The notes: generated from the letters alone by a model not told the origin. 64,000 bases of DNA from Sepiola atlantica (GCA_963556195.1 OY744521.1:134489132-134553131), one strand, 5' to 3'. Numbered from the stretch's first letter, positions 21,151-32,435 are shown. Translations and numbers: made by a program.

Positions 21151-22099
21151 AATAGTTAAATAATAATAAAAATTACTTCGTTTAAATCGATGATTTTATA
21201 AAATTACACAAACCATCTGTGTTCAATATCTAACTTTATTTATATAAAATAGAAATCGATATGTTATTAGCATTCATAAAAGTATAAGTTTTAACAAGGA
21301 TGACATTCTCAATAAATTTCATAACACTATTCAAATTTCTATCTGGAATTACCAATCTTCAATAATTGCTTCTTATTATTGCTTACTATGAGAGCAATTG
21401 AAAACAAAGATTTTATACTAAGATCAAACAACTTTTATCAAGTGCAATTATACGTAGAATACAACGGTGGTAATATTTTTGTATTAGGGATTTTTTAAGA
21501 ATATTGAGCAGTCAGCATTCACGCTGGATATTCATAAACGGTACAGCTGACGTCTTACTTTATTAAAAGAAATTGAAATATAAGATAAATAATATAGTGG
21601 TCAGGATTCAGAGCACTGGATATGCATTACCTCCCGGGCAACGTTGAGGTTTAATTTAGGATAAAATAAAAATGATATCCATGTTATAAAATGTTCGCAT
21701 TGGTTTTGATAATGTCGAACAACGCGAAAGAGATTAAAACAAGTTTCACAGGAAAACGGTTTATTTCTATCTTCTTGTGTGATAATTCTCGAAGGGAATC
21801 CGCGTGTTTGCAAGAGATTTCAGAATTTAGCGCGGAAGACACTTTAGCCTGGGGAGGGATTACGAATGAAATCAAATGGATCTTTTATAGGTCATTAAAA
21901 AACGGATTTTTACGTTGTTGCATCTCCGATATATAGTAATGATTTAAAGACAAAACCTAAGAAATGTTTAAGGCAAAAGTGTTGTATAATTAACCGCAAC
22001 GAAATCGCAAATAAGCAAAATATACAAACAACTTTTACCAAACGCTAAACAATTTAATGTTGTATCGATCTGCATTGTTGTAAACTTTTAAAACTAAGT
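21151..22099. other. Non-coding, nothing recognised
   Basis: AT-rich. Overlapping short frames on both strands at 21600-21936 lack any recognised domain. Confidence 0.4.
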
Positions 22100-22382
22100 T
22101 GCAAAATTGCGTGCGTTACTTTTGCTTGGCTAATTTCTTCCATTAAAAATGGTGGTCGATTTTTTTTTTTTAGGTGGTTGCTAATTTCAGGCTAAGACAT
22201 TGAAAAAAAATACTTATCTTAATCCGACTGGAAACCACCCCCGGGCGTAAGGTTAGTTGCACTGTAAGCCTATTTTTTTTTAACTATCTTTTAAGCCTGA
22301 AATTAGCAACTACCTCCAAAAAATCGGCCATCGTTTTTAATTAACAAAATCGGCTAAGTGAAAGTAACAAGACAAATTTTGA
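22100..22382. mobile_element. Foldback element with arms of about 95 bases
   Basis: The left arm runs from about 22100 to 22194 (ending GGTTGCTAATTTCAGGCT). The right arm from 22294 to 22382 is its imperfect reverse complement (starting AGCCTGAAATTAGCAACTAC). The arms also match at GGTGGTCGATTTTTT/AAAAAATCGGCCATC and TTACTTTTGCTTGGCTAATT/GGCTAAGTGAAAGTAA. The loop of about 100 bases contains CCACCCCCGGGCG. This is the structure of a MITE or foldback transposon; no target duplication was identified. Confidence 0.75.
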
Positions 22383-22684
22383 AATAAAACATACGGCTAA
22401 ATAGAAAACAAAAGTTTTCCTACCCTTTCGTCACAGTTATTTGTTCTATATTTTGTTTATTTTCGATTTCTCGGCTGTTAACTATATTACACTTTTGCCG
22501 GATTGAGAAAACATCGATTTAGGACTGTGGCTCTTAATAGAACGAATCCAATATGGGATTGGCATTTAATGAAATAAAATATTTTGAAGTGAGATTAACT
22601 GTTTGTAGGAGAAACAAGGAAAGAATGGAGAGATTGGCGGAAATAAGCATCACATATATTCTATCTCGTAATCTTCAAGGTTGA

Positions 22685-22768
22685 GTTAAGGAAGTGGCAT
22701 GCTGAGGTCTGGTGATGCACGGGGCCAACTCCTTGGTTGTATGCCCCAAAGACTCGAGTATAAATGTT
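22685..22768 (-). mobile_element. SINE family C fragment (minus strand)
   Basis: AAGGAAGTGGCATGCTGAGG then TTGTATGCCCCAAAGACTCG align with the body at 5563-5656. Neither tail nor head is recognisable here. Confidence 0.6.
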
Positions 22769-22904
22769 AGTACTAGAAACATGAGAAAGGGAGATGGTTT
22801 CAATGATTGGATTGTCCCCTCCAATTTTGTTTTTGTTTAAACTACTTTTTTTGTAAAGTTTATCAATAGGGTGTACTAGTGTACACTAATGTAAAACATG
22901 ACTA

Positions 22905-23060
22905 AAAGAATTATGCTTCACCAGTGTTGATGCTATTATTCATATTAAACTATGGAATTAATTTTTCATATCTAAATTATCATTTCTGATGACCTAAAGG
23001 GGAAAAAACTGTTTAGAGTGGAGGATGTTTTTCCGAATTCATTTGTTTAACTTTATATTT
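22905..23060 (+). repeat. Dispersed repeat family G, 5' part
   Basis: GCTTCACCAGTGTTGATGCT, TTTTTCATATCTAAATTATC, ATTTCTGATGACCTAAAG and TTTTTCCGAATTCATTTGTT match the copy at 32780-32960 in the same order. The 3' part is replaced by other sequence. Confidence 0.65.
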
Positions 23061-25236
23061 ACTTTCCAATATGTCTTTCTAATCTCCATTTTTATTTGAA
23101 CATGATAAGAACTATTGCGAATTCAAAAAAACGAGTCATTTCTGATGGCCTAAATAAAACACACCAGCCGGTGACTTTTTTATTTTATTTTGTTTTCTGT
23201 TGATAATGGAGAGGGAGGGAGCAGGTAGAAATAACATAATGAAATCGTTTTTTTTTTAATCAAAGACGTTAGCATAAGTGAATAAGAAAAAAGGTCTCAA
23301 ACTGTAACATTTGAGAAAGAAAAAGAAAAACGTACAAATCGGTATAGAAAGTACAAAATAACAAATCATTATGTAAGTAGATTTGCATTCTCTTATTTGT
23401 CGTGTAGGCTTTTGTTATATTTACAATTTTTTGTTACAGAAGTGAAGGACCCTATAAACATCACTTCAAGATAATCCGTCAATTGTAGATAATACAGTTC
23501 CATAATTTGTTATGCCTTTTATATATATTACAGATAGAACCGAAGTTCTTTTTTCAACGCTTTTCTTCCTAATACATTTTTGACGGGTGTTCTTGAATTT
23601 AACAGAAATCTATCCAGTCAGCATTTCTTCTTTGTACGAATTTTTTAAATTTTTATTTTCTTTCAAATTGTTTTGTCATTGTCATAGACGTTTTTATATG
23701 AACCGTAGTGATTTCGTGCACTCCTCTTTCTGTCTCTTAAGGGAACAGAAGATTGACTGCATTTCAATATTTTAATTTACAAAACGCACACGTTCGTGCC
23801 ATCGACATTTTAGTTATTTTGTTCTATTCATTCCCTCTTTCAGCTTTTATATCCAGAAGAAAAGGGCCAGGGTTCTCCAAATTGTGTACAACACATTACG
23901 TGATCGCCGTAGGAAAACAGCAGAATTCTTTTCTTTCAAATTCATTATAGCTATAACTAAACTTGGAATAGTAGGAGTCGTCCGTGTTCCGGAATTTCTA
24001 GCATTGTCAATATGGGCTTTAAAAAAAATTGACTTTTTTTATTTTATTTTTTTATTTTGCATATTTCGATTGTGTACATTTATTTCTGTATCGATTAATC
24101 GATCGCTACTTTTCTTTATACATTTATTTATTCGTCTGGAGTTATGATTCCCAATGTTGGCACTGAATACTCTTAAAGGGGGGGGGGATTTACAGGGGCA
24201 TTAAGAGAGGTGGTAGTCATACAGGTGCGTAAAAAAGGGACGTAAGTTTTCAGCGTCGATACAACTCCAACCGGCCAGCAAAGCTATTTAAAGAGATGCT
24301 ACCAGTATAAGAGGAAATGGCAGAGAAGGTCAAGTATTCAACAAAGAAGGTTCTCCACGGTTGGGCTGGTTATCTCAACAGGTGTTGTGAAATAGCGACC
24401 CTGGTTTCAAGAAATATGTATCTTCTTTACCATTTTCAATTAGGCGAAAAATGTTAAGATACTTAAGTGTGTATAAATGTGTTCCGAAACGAGTTATGCT
24501 ACAGTAACATTAGTTTTAAGGACTGCCAGCACATAAAGGTGGCATAAGAAGACAAAAACATATTAAGACACATTGATCTAAAGTATGCGACACAATTTCT
24601 TTTTTTTTTTTTTTTTTTCGGATTACGTAAACGACACGTTTATCTATTAAAATGTTTGAATTTAAAGACAAAAACAATCTGATTATTACCAATTAAGCGC
24701 TACATATTCAGCTTATTATACTATATATGAATTTTGAAAAAAATATCTCGTTCAATGTTTTTTTCTTTTACATGGTGGTTCAGTTTACTATGTAAGTTCA
24801 ATATAAAATGGTACCCTACTTGATTTTCCACCGCTGTTTAACTAAATAAAAAATGAACAAAAAAAATATTTAGGGAAACCTTTTCTGGATTTTAAAGAAG
24901 CGAATTATTTCCCGTTAAACTTGCATAGATAGCTGAACACCTATCTAAAAATTGAACAGTAAGCACGGTGTTATTTTGTTTCACAAACTGGGAATTTCGT
25001 GTTCAAACAAGTCATCCGAAAATTATTTTTTAAAAATCTGAAACAAATTTTAGAGGGTGAGGAAGTTTTTCTCTTAGAATTAAAAAAAAAAAATCCAATT
25101 CCGCATTGATTTGGAATGGGGTCATCTTCCGGCATAGCTAAATGAACATCCTTCAAGAAATTGAACCAGATGATCTTTCAAAAGTTAATAAAAAAATTAC
25201 CGCGAGAGAGATGTAATATTATTCAGTCTTTTTTTT
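23061..25236. other. Non-coding, nothing recognised
   Basis: About 2.2 kb of AT-rich sequence with several homopolymer runs (for example G9 near 24179-24188 and T20 near 24600-24618). Frames at 23587-24147 lack a domain and overlap each other. Confidence 0.4.
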
Positions 25237-25259
25237 TTATATATATATATATATATATA
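25237..25259. repeat. (TA)n microsatellite
   Basis: A pure TA run following a T run. Confidence 0.95.
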
Positions 25260-25471
25260 CTTTCATTACAAATTTATTCAAAAACAGATTTTTAGTGAAA
25301 AACTTCAGTTTGATTCTTTTAATCTTTTCATTAATAATTGTATTTCTATAATAATAATTATTAGTATATGTCTACAGCCGAAACTATACTAGACCTGCTG
25401 ATAGTTGGACTATCATTTAATGCCCAGTTCAGTTTATTATTTTTCAGACTAATGTACTTTCAATAGTCAAT

Positions 25472-25570
25472 TCAAGGGTGTTGCATTACTTCCTACTTTT
25501 TGTGAGGGGTAGTGTAGTATCTATATTTTTATAATACTATCCTCCCAGAGATTGCATTTGGTGTGGGGGG
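25472..25570 (+). repeat. Dispersed repeat family D, copy 1
   Basis: GGGTAGTGTAGTATCTATAT and ATCCTCCCAGAGATTGCATT match the reverse complement of 60531-60600 (GATACTACACTACCCCCCAC, GGCAATGTCTGGGAGGAT). A G-run region follows at 25563-25585. GTGTAGTATCT recalls the U2 SINE head, so this may be a distant U2-SINE fragment. Confidence 0.45.
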
Positions 25571-26944
25571 GGAGGGGGGGGGGGTAATAATATGACTATA
25601 AAATATAGTTGCCTATTTTTGATAGTATATCGTTTGCAGTAGACATTGTGTCGGTAATTCATAACCTGAATAGGGTTGATATGTCGTTAAATAGATAAGC
25701 CAAACAAAATAAATGTAAACAAATCTAGAAGTAATGGATGTTTTTTTTTCTCTTTAGATATGTCCTTACACTTTCGTCGCTATACGTGCAGATTGAATGA
25801 GCACATCTTAATGAGATACGTCCGTGTTTGGCTTTCTTCACGGGTCTATTTACAAATAATGTCCAATAGTAAAGATCTTAGTCTATTTTCTCGCGGGTAC
25901 ATTTTTATTTTATGTCTGTTTGTCACGTTTAAGTTTTGGGCAGTATTTGTATTGCTAAATGCGACAGAAATTCGGCTTTTTTTTTCTTCAGAATATGAAA
26001 ATTCTTAAATCCCTGCTTAAATACATTGCGTATAAAAACATTAGATGATCTACGTAGGAGCCGTGCAAAATATGGCGACAGCTTCTGCATCCCTGTAGTT
26101 GCTATTCAATTGAGAATCTCCATGTGGCTGTAATATTAACAGTAGTAAAGCCGATGAAAGGCACCAGTTGTGTGTGTGCGTACACACACACACACACACA
26201 CATTATATGTATATATAATCAGTTCGTCAGTGTAGCTAGAAAGGTAAGCACTTCAAGCCGGAATCGAAATTCGACCGTTTTATCGATAGTCAGCAATTTT
26301 TATCAGTCCGTCAGCAGCCACGAGTAAACGAAATCTCTGAGTTTTGTATAAGCACTGTCAACTACCGAAGCGAGCCGCATTCGTTTATACGAGCTTTGCG
26401 TTATTATTAGTGGCAGCTGGCGATTTGACCACCACGAAGGTGATGTATATTTAAATAAGTGTTCCGAGTTTTTAACAAATTCATAACATTTATGAAATTA
26501 TATTTTGGACTCTACTAAACTATACTCTATTGAGCTATCTAAAGGTATATGTATATATAACCGTGCGTTATCTTTAATGTTTAGTGCCGACAATTTGAAC
26601 TTCAACGTTTGTTCAAGGATAATTGATTTAAATAGATCTGATTTCACCTTTCTAGTTAGAGTGCCCGTACCAGGATGGGGTTATACTGCTAGAGACCGGA
26701 ACTATGCATTATTCAACCCAAAAACCGTGGTGATATAACTGAACTTATGAGATTTAAAATGTTATAACTTTGATAAGCTTCATTTGGGCATCTTGGAATG
26801 AGCAACTAGTATGTTTAGAATTTACATAATTTTCTGTTATTCGTGGTGTGAATCTCATTGAAATCAGGTAAAACATACTCAATTGGAAACCCTTATGAAA
26901 AATACACGATTTTTTTTATTTACCACGTACTAAGGCTAAAATCC
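25571..26944. other. Non-coding, with a (CA)n microsatellite at 26182-26203
   Basis: No gene is recognised. The frames at 25760 and 26505 show no domain. Confidence 0.45.
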
Positions 26945-27080
26945 ACTCGATGATAAGCGTTAATGAGATTGTCAGTTGGATGATGAACAATGCGATGAGA
27001 GGATTAAAAACGATTAATTGAATGGGCAAAATTGGATTACTTAGGATGACATTTCGACAAGTATTAGCTAACATTAGACT
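26945..27080. repeat. Dispersed repeat family F, copy 1
   Basis: GAGATTGTCAGTTGGATGAT, GCGATGAGAGGATTAAAAAC and GGATTACTTAGGATGACATT match 56313-56425 (GGGATTGTCAGTTGAATTAT, TTATGAAAGGATTGTAAATG, TGATTACTTATGAGGACGAT). The type of element is unknown. Confidence 0.6.
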
Positions 27081-27370
27081 TAACTGTATATCGATCAAAA
27101 ATATTTGTGTATCAAATATGCTAAAAAATCACTTACATGACTAAAGTTATTGATTTAGAAAAGTTTTACTTTGGAGTTAAGGGCCTTAAAGAGGATACAA
27201 GTTTGCTAAAATATTACGAATCTCCTTAACTTGGTGTCGTCTAATAATGGTGTAATCTCATTAAAATCATAAGGATGGAAAAGGGATTTAGTTGGGGAGA
27301 GTAAAACACTTTTATAGAAAGAAGATAAATATGACCGATATAAGGTGAAATATGCACCTTGTCCTGGTAA

Positions 27371-27570
27371 AAAAGGAAGTTTCTAAGGAATATTAAATTC
27401 ACGAACGGTCATGAGTTGTATTTATATCCCAATAAATGGAGATAAATTTTCTTTTTTTTTTTGCAGGGATGTGTCAGCGTAGTCCCACATACAGCGCCAG
27501 ATCTTCTAAAATCGTCACCCATCTGTTACTGAACAGGCTCGTCGTCGCTTAACTTAGGTAATCTAACGAG
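27371..27570 (+). repeat. Direct duplication, SINE-free copy (empty site)
   Basis: AGGAAGTTTCTAAGGAATAT, ATTCACGAACGGTC and CTGTTACTGAACAGGCTCGT then GCTTAACTTAGGTAATCTAA pair with the second copy at 27660-28505. In that copy two SINEs interrupt at ACTGACAAGGCTC. This copy therefore shows the locus before insertion. Confidence 0.75.
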
Positions 27571-27774
27571 AAACGGTGTCTAGAAGATTATACGTCTTCT
27601 ATATTCGGTAATACCAGTGTGGTATTCACCTTGGGCGGGCATCCGACATTACACCGAAAGAGGAAGTTTTTTAAGGAATTTAAAATTCACATGCGGTCTT
27701 TAGTCGCATATATATCCCGGTTAGGGGCGATTACATACAGTGCCTAGTATTCCCAAATGGTACTGACAAGGCTC

Positions 27775-28125
27775 TTCACTTACCTGGCACTTTTGCTAGG
27801 AACCCCATAGACTTGTATTGTCTTGTCCTTCGGGGCTTGATTTACGCCGGTCTATGGGTCTGTCCTGTGCAGTTCTAGGAGGTTCACCCTCCCAGGCTTT
27901 GCTTCCCCTCTTTGGGGAGGAGTAAGTTAATTGCTTACTGCTTGAGGCGCCCCTACCGGGGAATGCCGACGGGGCTGCCCAGGCAATTTTTAATGGTCAG
28001 AGTGCTCACCTCTAGGGCGCTGGCTTTTCAACCCCCACTTTCCGACCCGACCTTGGGTCACATCTTACTTGTGGGAGTAGGATAAAACTGGCCTTGTGCC
28101 TAACTCATGGAGAGGAGTAAATAAT
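27775..28125 (+). mobile_element. SINE family A with a U1 snRNA 5' end
   Basis: Three bases after the target sequence the element reads ACTTACCTGGCA (27778-27789), the first bases of metazoan U1 snRNA that pair with 5' splice sites. U1 similarity stops there. Next come a linker and CTTGATTTACGCCGGTCTAT (shared with the 6511 copy), the common A body (GTTCTAGGAGGTTCACCCTC, GAGGCGCCCCTACCGGGGAA) and the tail CATGGAGAGGAGTAAATAAT. There is no U2 sequence in this copy. The U1 match is short but sits exactly at the 5' end. Confidence 0.85.
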
Positions 28126-28138
28126 ACTGACAAGGCTC

Positions 28139-28462
28139 TTCTTGGCCTTTTGGTGAAGATCAAAGTGTAGTATCTGTTCCGATGGATACTGCACGCCTGT
28201 CCTGTGCAGTTCTAGGAGGTCCACCCTCCCAGGCTTTGCCTCCCCTCTTTGGGGAGGAGTAAGTTTATTGCTTACTGTCTGAGGCGCCCCTACCGGGGAA
28301 TGCCGACGGGCTGCCCAGGCAATTTTTAAATGGCCAGAGTGCTCACCTCTCGAGCGCTGGCTTTCAAACCCCACTTTCTCGACCCGATCTTGGGTCACAT
28401 CTTACCTGTGGGAGTAGGATAAAACTGGCCTTGTGCCTAACTCCTGGGGAGGAGTAAATAAA
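28139..28462 (+). mobile_element. Full-length U2-headed SINE, family A
   Basis: The head TTCTTGGCCTTTTGGTGAAG then ATCAAAGTGTAGTATCTGTTC is U2-derived. The foldback GTGTAGTATC/GATACTGCAC, the A body and the tail CTCCTGGGGAGGAGTAAATA then AA follow. It is very similar to the 5959 copy, so the family was probably active fairly recently. It is flanked by ACTGACAAGGCTC on both sides. Confidence 0.95.
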
Positions 28463-28527
28463 ACTGACAAGGCTCATGTGGCTTAACTTCGGTGATCTAA
28501 CGAGATTATTCATAGGCAGGGTGTGTG

Positions 28528-28529
<2 letters not shown>

Positions 28530-28568
<39 letters not shown>

Positions 28569-29035
28569 TCCTAATAAATTCTGAATTCGTGGGTCGAATG
28601 TTAATAACCTAAAAATAGTTAACGGAAAGTCAGTTTCCGTATGTCCCTTGTAATATTCGATAATAATCTTCCTTCCCACTTAATGAGTAATCGATAGAGA
28701 TACTTACTTTACCCGCACATTAATCGCAAATAATCGATATGTGTAAGGATGTTTCCAACAATATATACACACTTGTTTGCTATCTCCACGTTTTTTAGAT
28801 ATTTTTCTCGTACGCAGTTTTACAAATCTTATCTCTACGGTTGAACCCTTCAGTCCTACCTCATGTTTAACACCCACTCAACAAATATATTGATCGTCCA
28901 AGAAACAGAGCATTTAAAAAAGAAAACAATTTTAAAGTACTAGAAATTTAAAGTACTTTATTCGAATTTGGCAGTTTTAACTTTGAGATCTATTCATAAA
29001 TAGTTAGTTTCGAACCTCAGCGTGAAAAGAAGTGT

Positions 29036-29066
<31 letters not shown>

Positions 29067-29095
29067 TATATATTATATTATATTATATATATGGA
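28530..29095. repeat. (TA)n microsatellites at 28535-28567 and 29037-29095
   Basis: A (GT)n/(TA)n tract lies at 28521-28567 and a TA/TTATA-rich tract at 29037-29095. The sequence between is AT-rich with nothing recognised. Confidence 0.9.
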
Positions 29096-30339
29096 ATTGT
29101 AAATAAGCATGGCAATAGATGAGTAAAAATAAGAAACCAACACATCATTAAAGCTTAACCAATATATTCCAGTAAATTTGTATAAACAATTGAAATATCT
29201 GGGTTCAGCTTTAATGTTTTTGTCCTTATTTTTAATTGTTGGTTGACATGCTTATCCACGATTCATAACCTAATGTTCATTTCATAGTTAACTCTATATC
29301 TATGATATATACCTGATAAATATAGTTATAATTTTGGTTTAAAAACTCCAAGGTTTTCGTGGATAGACCGCCATAGCCTTATATTTTCATGAAACTATAC
29401 AATTTCCTTGTGATCGGGTGGGGGGGGGGGTACCATTACCGTAGGGGCTGTGTTCGCGTTTAACATCCATTAAAGGGAAATACAATGGTGTACTTCTAAC
29501 TTAAAAATGATAAAAATTAAGATGCAAATGTTAATAACGGGCTCGGGGCTTGGAGCAGGAGTGCACGGGGATCCTAATTGATTACCAAGAACGCCGGGTG
29601 TGCCGATAGGGGGTTAAAAACTATGAATTTACAACAACAAATTTCAAATCGTCACTTTAGTTTGCCCCCTCCCACCCAATCGATGCTTGGAAAGAATATT
29701 CTAGCACATTTATAGTATGTTGCAGGACAACCCGGCGATGTCCGCATTGAATGAGAAATCAATATATATTTGCGCCTAGTCCACAACACTATATTACAGT
29801 TTTATTATTGTTTACATTTTGTGATATTCAATTTTAAGGGTTGACCCGAGGATGTACACAGTATTTATTTAATGAATGTGTTGTAAGCAAAGTGGCATTC
29901 ATTGAAATGAATTTCGGTAAATTTATAGTTTTTAACTATTTCAAAGCAAATTCCGAATGCTGTACTCAATTTGATCAAAATGAAATCGACTTAATCAAGT
30001 ACTCTGTAATTTACTCAGACACCCATAACCATATCTATCCTATCTTCGTACAAAAAAACATAGGAACTACAACGTACGTGTGTGTGTGTGTGTGTGTGGG
30101 GTGTCATCTCAAGAATTAAAAGAACATCTGGAAAAGTTTATAAAAGCAAGCAACAGCTATGAGCGTCGCGTTTCTTTCAACAATCTTTGTTTAGCATCAT
30201 AGGTAGATGCATATGTATATTTGTACGCATACACATGAATGGGTGTATAAACATACAAATAATGCTTATAGATACATAAAAGCTTATAGTGCCCAAAAAC
30301 TCATAACTCTTTCAATACGCTGAAAAAAGAACTTACTAT
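29096..30339. other. Non-coding, with a (GT)n microsatellite at 30077-30098
   Basis: No gene is recognised. A G10 run lies near 29420-29430. The 92-codon frame at 29841-30119 ends in Val/Cys from the GT repeat and has no domain. Confidence 0.45.
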
Positions 30340-30532
30340 ATATATCCAACTTCAATAGACACGATACATTAGTTTGATCTTCCCTGTTTCCCGGAAACAC
30401 TGGAAACGCAATCCTCAGGGATAAAGATACCATATGTGAGCGATTCCTCAGCCGACGTTTGCGGATTGTTTCCGTGAAACCTAAGCTAACGATGGAAAAA
30501 TCAAACTAATGTAGTGTCCATTGAATATATGT
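30340..30532. mobile_element. Foldback (MITE-like) element of about 190 bp
   Basis: The left arm TTCAATAGACACGATACATT then AGTTTGAT (30351-30378) is the imperfect reverse complement of ATCAAACTAATGTAGTGTCC then ATTGAA (30500-30525). Similarity continues inward (GGAAACACTGGAAACGCAAT against GCGGATTGTTTCCGTG). No coding is present. TA-rich flanks hide any target duplication. Confidence 0.72.
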
Positions 30533-30679
30533 TCTTGCACAATTCATCTGAAACACACACACACATAAAATTATTTCTGCTCTTCTCTGACGGAAAAGGA
30601 TACGACCACTCCACCAAACTCCCTTGTTTAGTTTTTTTCTTTTTCATATTAATAGAATTATAAAATAACGTTGCGTGTA

Positions 30680-30874
30680 GCTTTTCTCCTTGGCTTTTTG
30701 TCTAGACGCAAAGTGCGGTATACACTTCATTTTTTCTGTCCTCAACCAGTGAATGAGAAATCTTTATCGACCGAGGAAATTTTTATTTTTGTTCTAATCC
30801 AAAGTTCCCCTTTTGGGGAAACTGGATCGACCTTTTGCCTTACTCTGCCTTCGTGTGGAAGCAAGTAAATAAAT
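30680..30874 (+). mobile_element. U2-headed SINE, family B (plus strand)
   Basis: The head CTTTTCTCCTTGGCTTTTTG then TCTAGACGCAAAGTGCGGTA is a decayed U2 5' end. The hairpin arm (TATACACTTCATTTTTTCTG), the body (AGTTCCCCTTTTGGGGAAAC) and the tail (CTTCGTGTGGAAGCAAGTAA then ATAAAT) follow. The 65-codon frame across it is a by-product. Confidence 0.85.
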
Positions 30875-31039
30875 GGCTGTTTTCCTCGGGCCTACGTGAC
30901 TTTGAAAATTATACATTGTGTTTTTTTTTTATTTACTATTAACAATAATTTAAAACAAAAATGCGACACAAAATTTTAAAAAATTAAATCGACTACCGTG
31001 CTCCGACTAACTTAGTGAACTTGTACCTCTTCGAGGTGA

Positions 31040-31341
31040 ATACTCCAACAGCAAAATCTCACCCCTTCACTGTAGATGCCGGAATAATTTCTACTCTAAT
31101 AGATGCTTTCTTCAGACTGCTTATCTTTGAAATTCCCTCCCTGTTCCTAGTTTCCCCAACTGTACTAACATGCAAAAATGTAAATGTAATTTTAACAACT
31201 ATCTTGCCCCACAATCCCCCACTGATAAAGCCCTCTATAAATCCGATACCTAATCACAGTAGCCCCTATCTCTCTGTGGTAATATCTTGTTTGGAGTGGA
31301 CAAAAGTACAAATAAAAGTTCAGTTTATTCGTAAACAATAA
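31040..31341 (+). mobile_element. Non-LTR retrotransposon 3' end (family E)
   Basis: In frame it reads KSHPFTVDA and, after several indels, the equivalent of the C-terminal FFPRT..LWNSLP region of LINE reverse-transcriptase proteins. It then reads ACATGCAAAAATGTAAATGT, the equivalent of NMQTFKCNVNKHL in other copies. The 3' UTR ends GCCCCTATCTCTCTGTGGTA, ATATCTTGTTTGGAGTGGAC and AATAAAAGTT. It is heavily 5' truncated, as usual for LINEs. Confidence 0.7.
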
Positions 31342-31699
31342 GCCATTGTTAATAGTTCAAAACAAAAATGGGTATCGTGTTGACTATTCAAAAATTTGAA
31401 TGGAATTTGGAAGCATTTAAACTGTCGAATAGAAAGGCATTTCTGGCTTTAAAATTATCAGGAAATCCTGCTGTATACAAATAAAGTTTTGGAAGCTATG
31501 TACAGCAAATGATTTTATAAATATAGAATAACATCATCTAAAGAAAATTATAGTTTTATAACAATTTGGTTCAGTTAAGAATGTAATCGCCAGATGATAC
31601 CGTAATACATCAATTTATTATATAAAATAATATATATCATATTAAAAAAAAAAACTAACTAAAGACAAACGGCATATTAAAAAAGAAAAAAGAAAAAGG

Positions 31700-31735
31700 C
31701 CAAGCTTCCTGGGCAACGCCGGGCAGATACAGCTA
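31700..31735 (+). mobile_element. Helitron-like 3' terminus (plus strand)
   Basis: TTCCTGGGCAACGCCGGG forms a small hairpin (CCTGG/CCGGG). It is followed by CAGATACAG and CTAG, with T as the next base. This is the expected 3' end of a Helitron. The 5' TC end and any Rep/helicase coding were not found, so it is presumably non-autonomous. Confidence 0.58.
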
Positions 31736-32435
31736 GTACAAAGATAAACCTTTAATTGAAATGTTCATTTTTGTTCAGTTGGCGAATTAGGCGATCGCAA
31801 TCTTCTGAGAAAATCAAATTTCTTTATTGTCGTCCATCTTCTTTTATATAAATTGTCTTAGTTTTCAAAAATTGACGACATTTACAAAAATAAGTATACC
31901 ATTTTTTTGGTCTAAACGTTTTGCGGATTTCGGACACTGGTTATACACAATTCTGAAATGTTTGACGTTTCCACCATTTTTTACTTTTGAGATTAAGTAA
32001 TTAAAGTTGTGTAGCGTTCGCTTATGTAATATAATTTCCTTACGTCCGATGTTTTCAATGTGAACACTGTTCTAGTCAATATCTTTGGAGAATAAGTGAT
32101 GAATGTGAATTTTACGCAAAATAATTTAAGGATGAACTAATCTTAATCAAATAGAAACAAAATACTGTAAATACGTTTATGAAAATGCGGAAGCCCATAG
32201 TAAGCTATAATTTTGTACGTTTTCTCAATTCTGCCGAATGGTGATAATACTTAGCCAACAGTGAAAAGGGGATTTACTCTCAACGCCATATCCTAGTTTT
32301 TTTTTTTACTTGTTCTTTTTCGTATTATATTCTGTTTCTTTTTCTGCTAGCTACTTCTCTAGTGTTCATTCATTCGAGTCTGTATTAGCGCCATACACTT
32401 AAATTTATATATTTTTTCATAATGAGTTGTATCTA
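31736..32435. other. Non-coding, nothing recognised
   Basis: AT-rich, with no frame above 60 codons. Confidence 0.4.

Larger units (their letters stand above)
27762..28475 (+). repeat. Three direct copies of the SINE target sequence
   Basis: ACTGACAAGGCTC occurs at 27762-27774, 28126-28138 and 28463-28475: before the first SINE, between the two, and after the second. This pattern fits two retrotranspositions at the same target, or a duplication of one SINE together with its flank. Confidence 0.92.
27660..28505 (+). repeat. Direct duplication, SINE-filled copy
   Basis: The left part (27660-27775) and right part (28476-28505, GTGGCTTAACTTCGGTGATC then TAACGAG) are contiguous in the paralogous unit at 27371-27570. 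The 700 bases between them are two SINEs. Confidence 0.75.

Noticed and set aside
29700..29740. Possible further Helitron terminus (ACAACCCGGCGATGTCC)
   Set aside because: It lacks CTAG at the right spacing and shows only a short resemblance to the hairpin.
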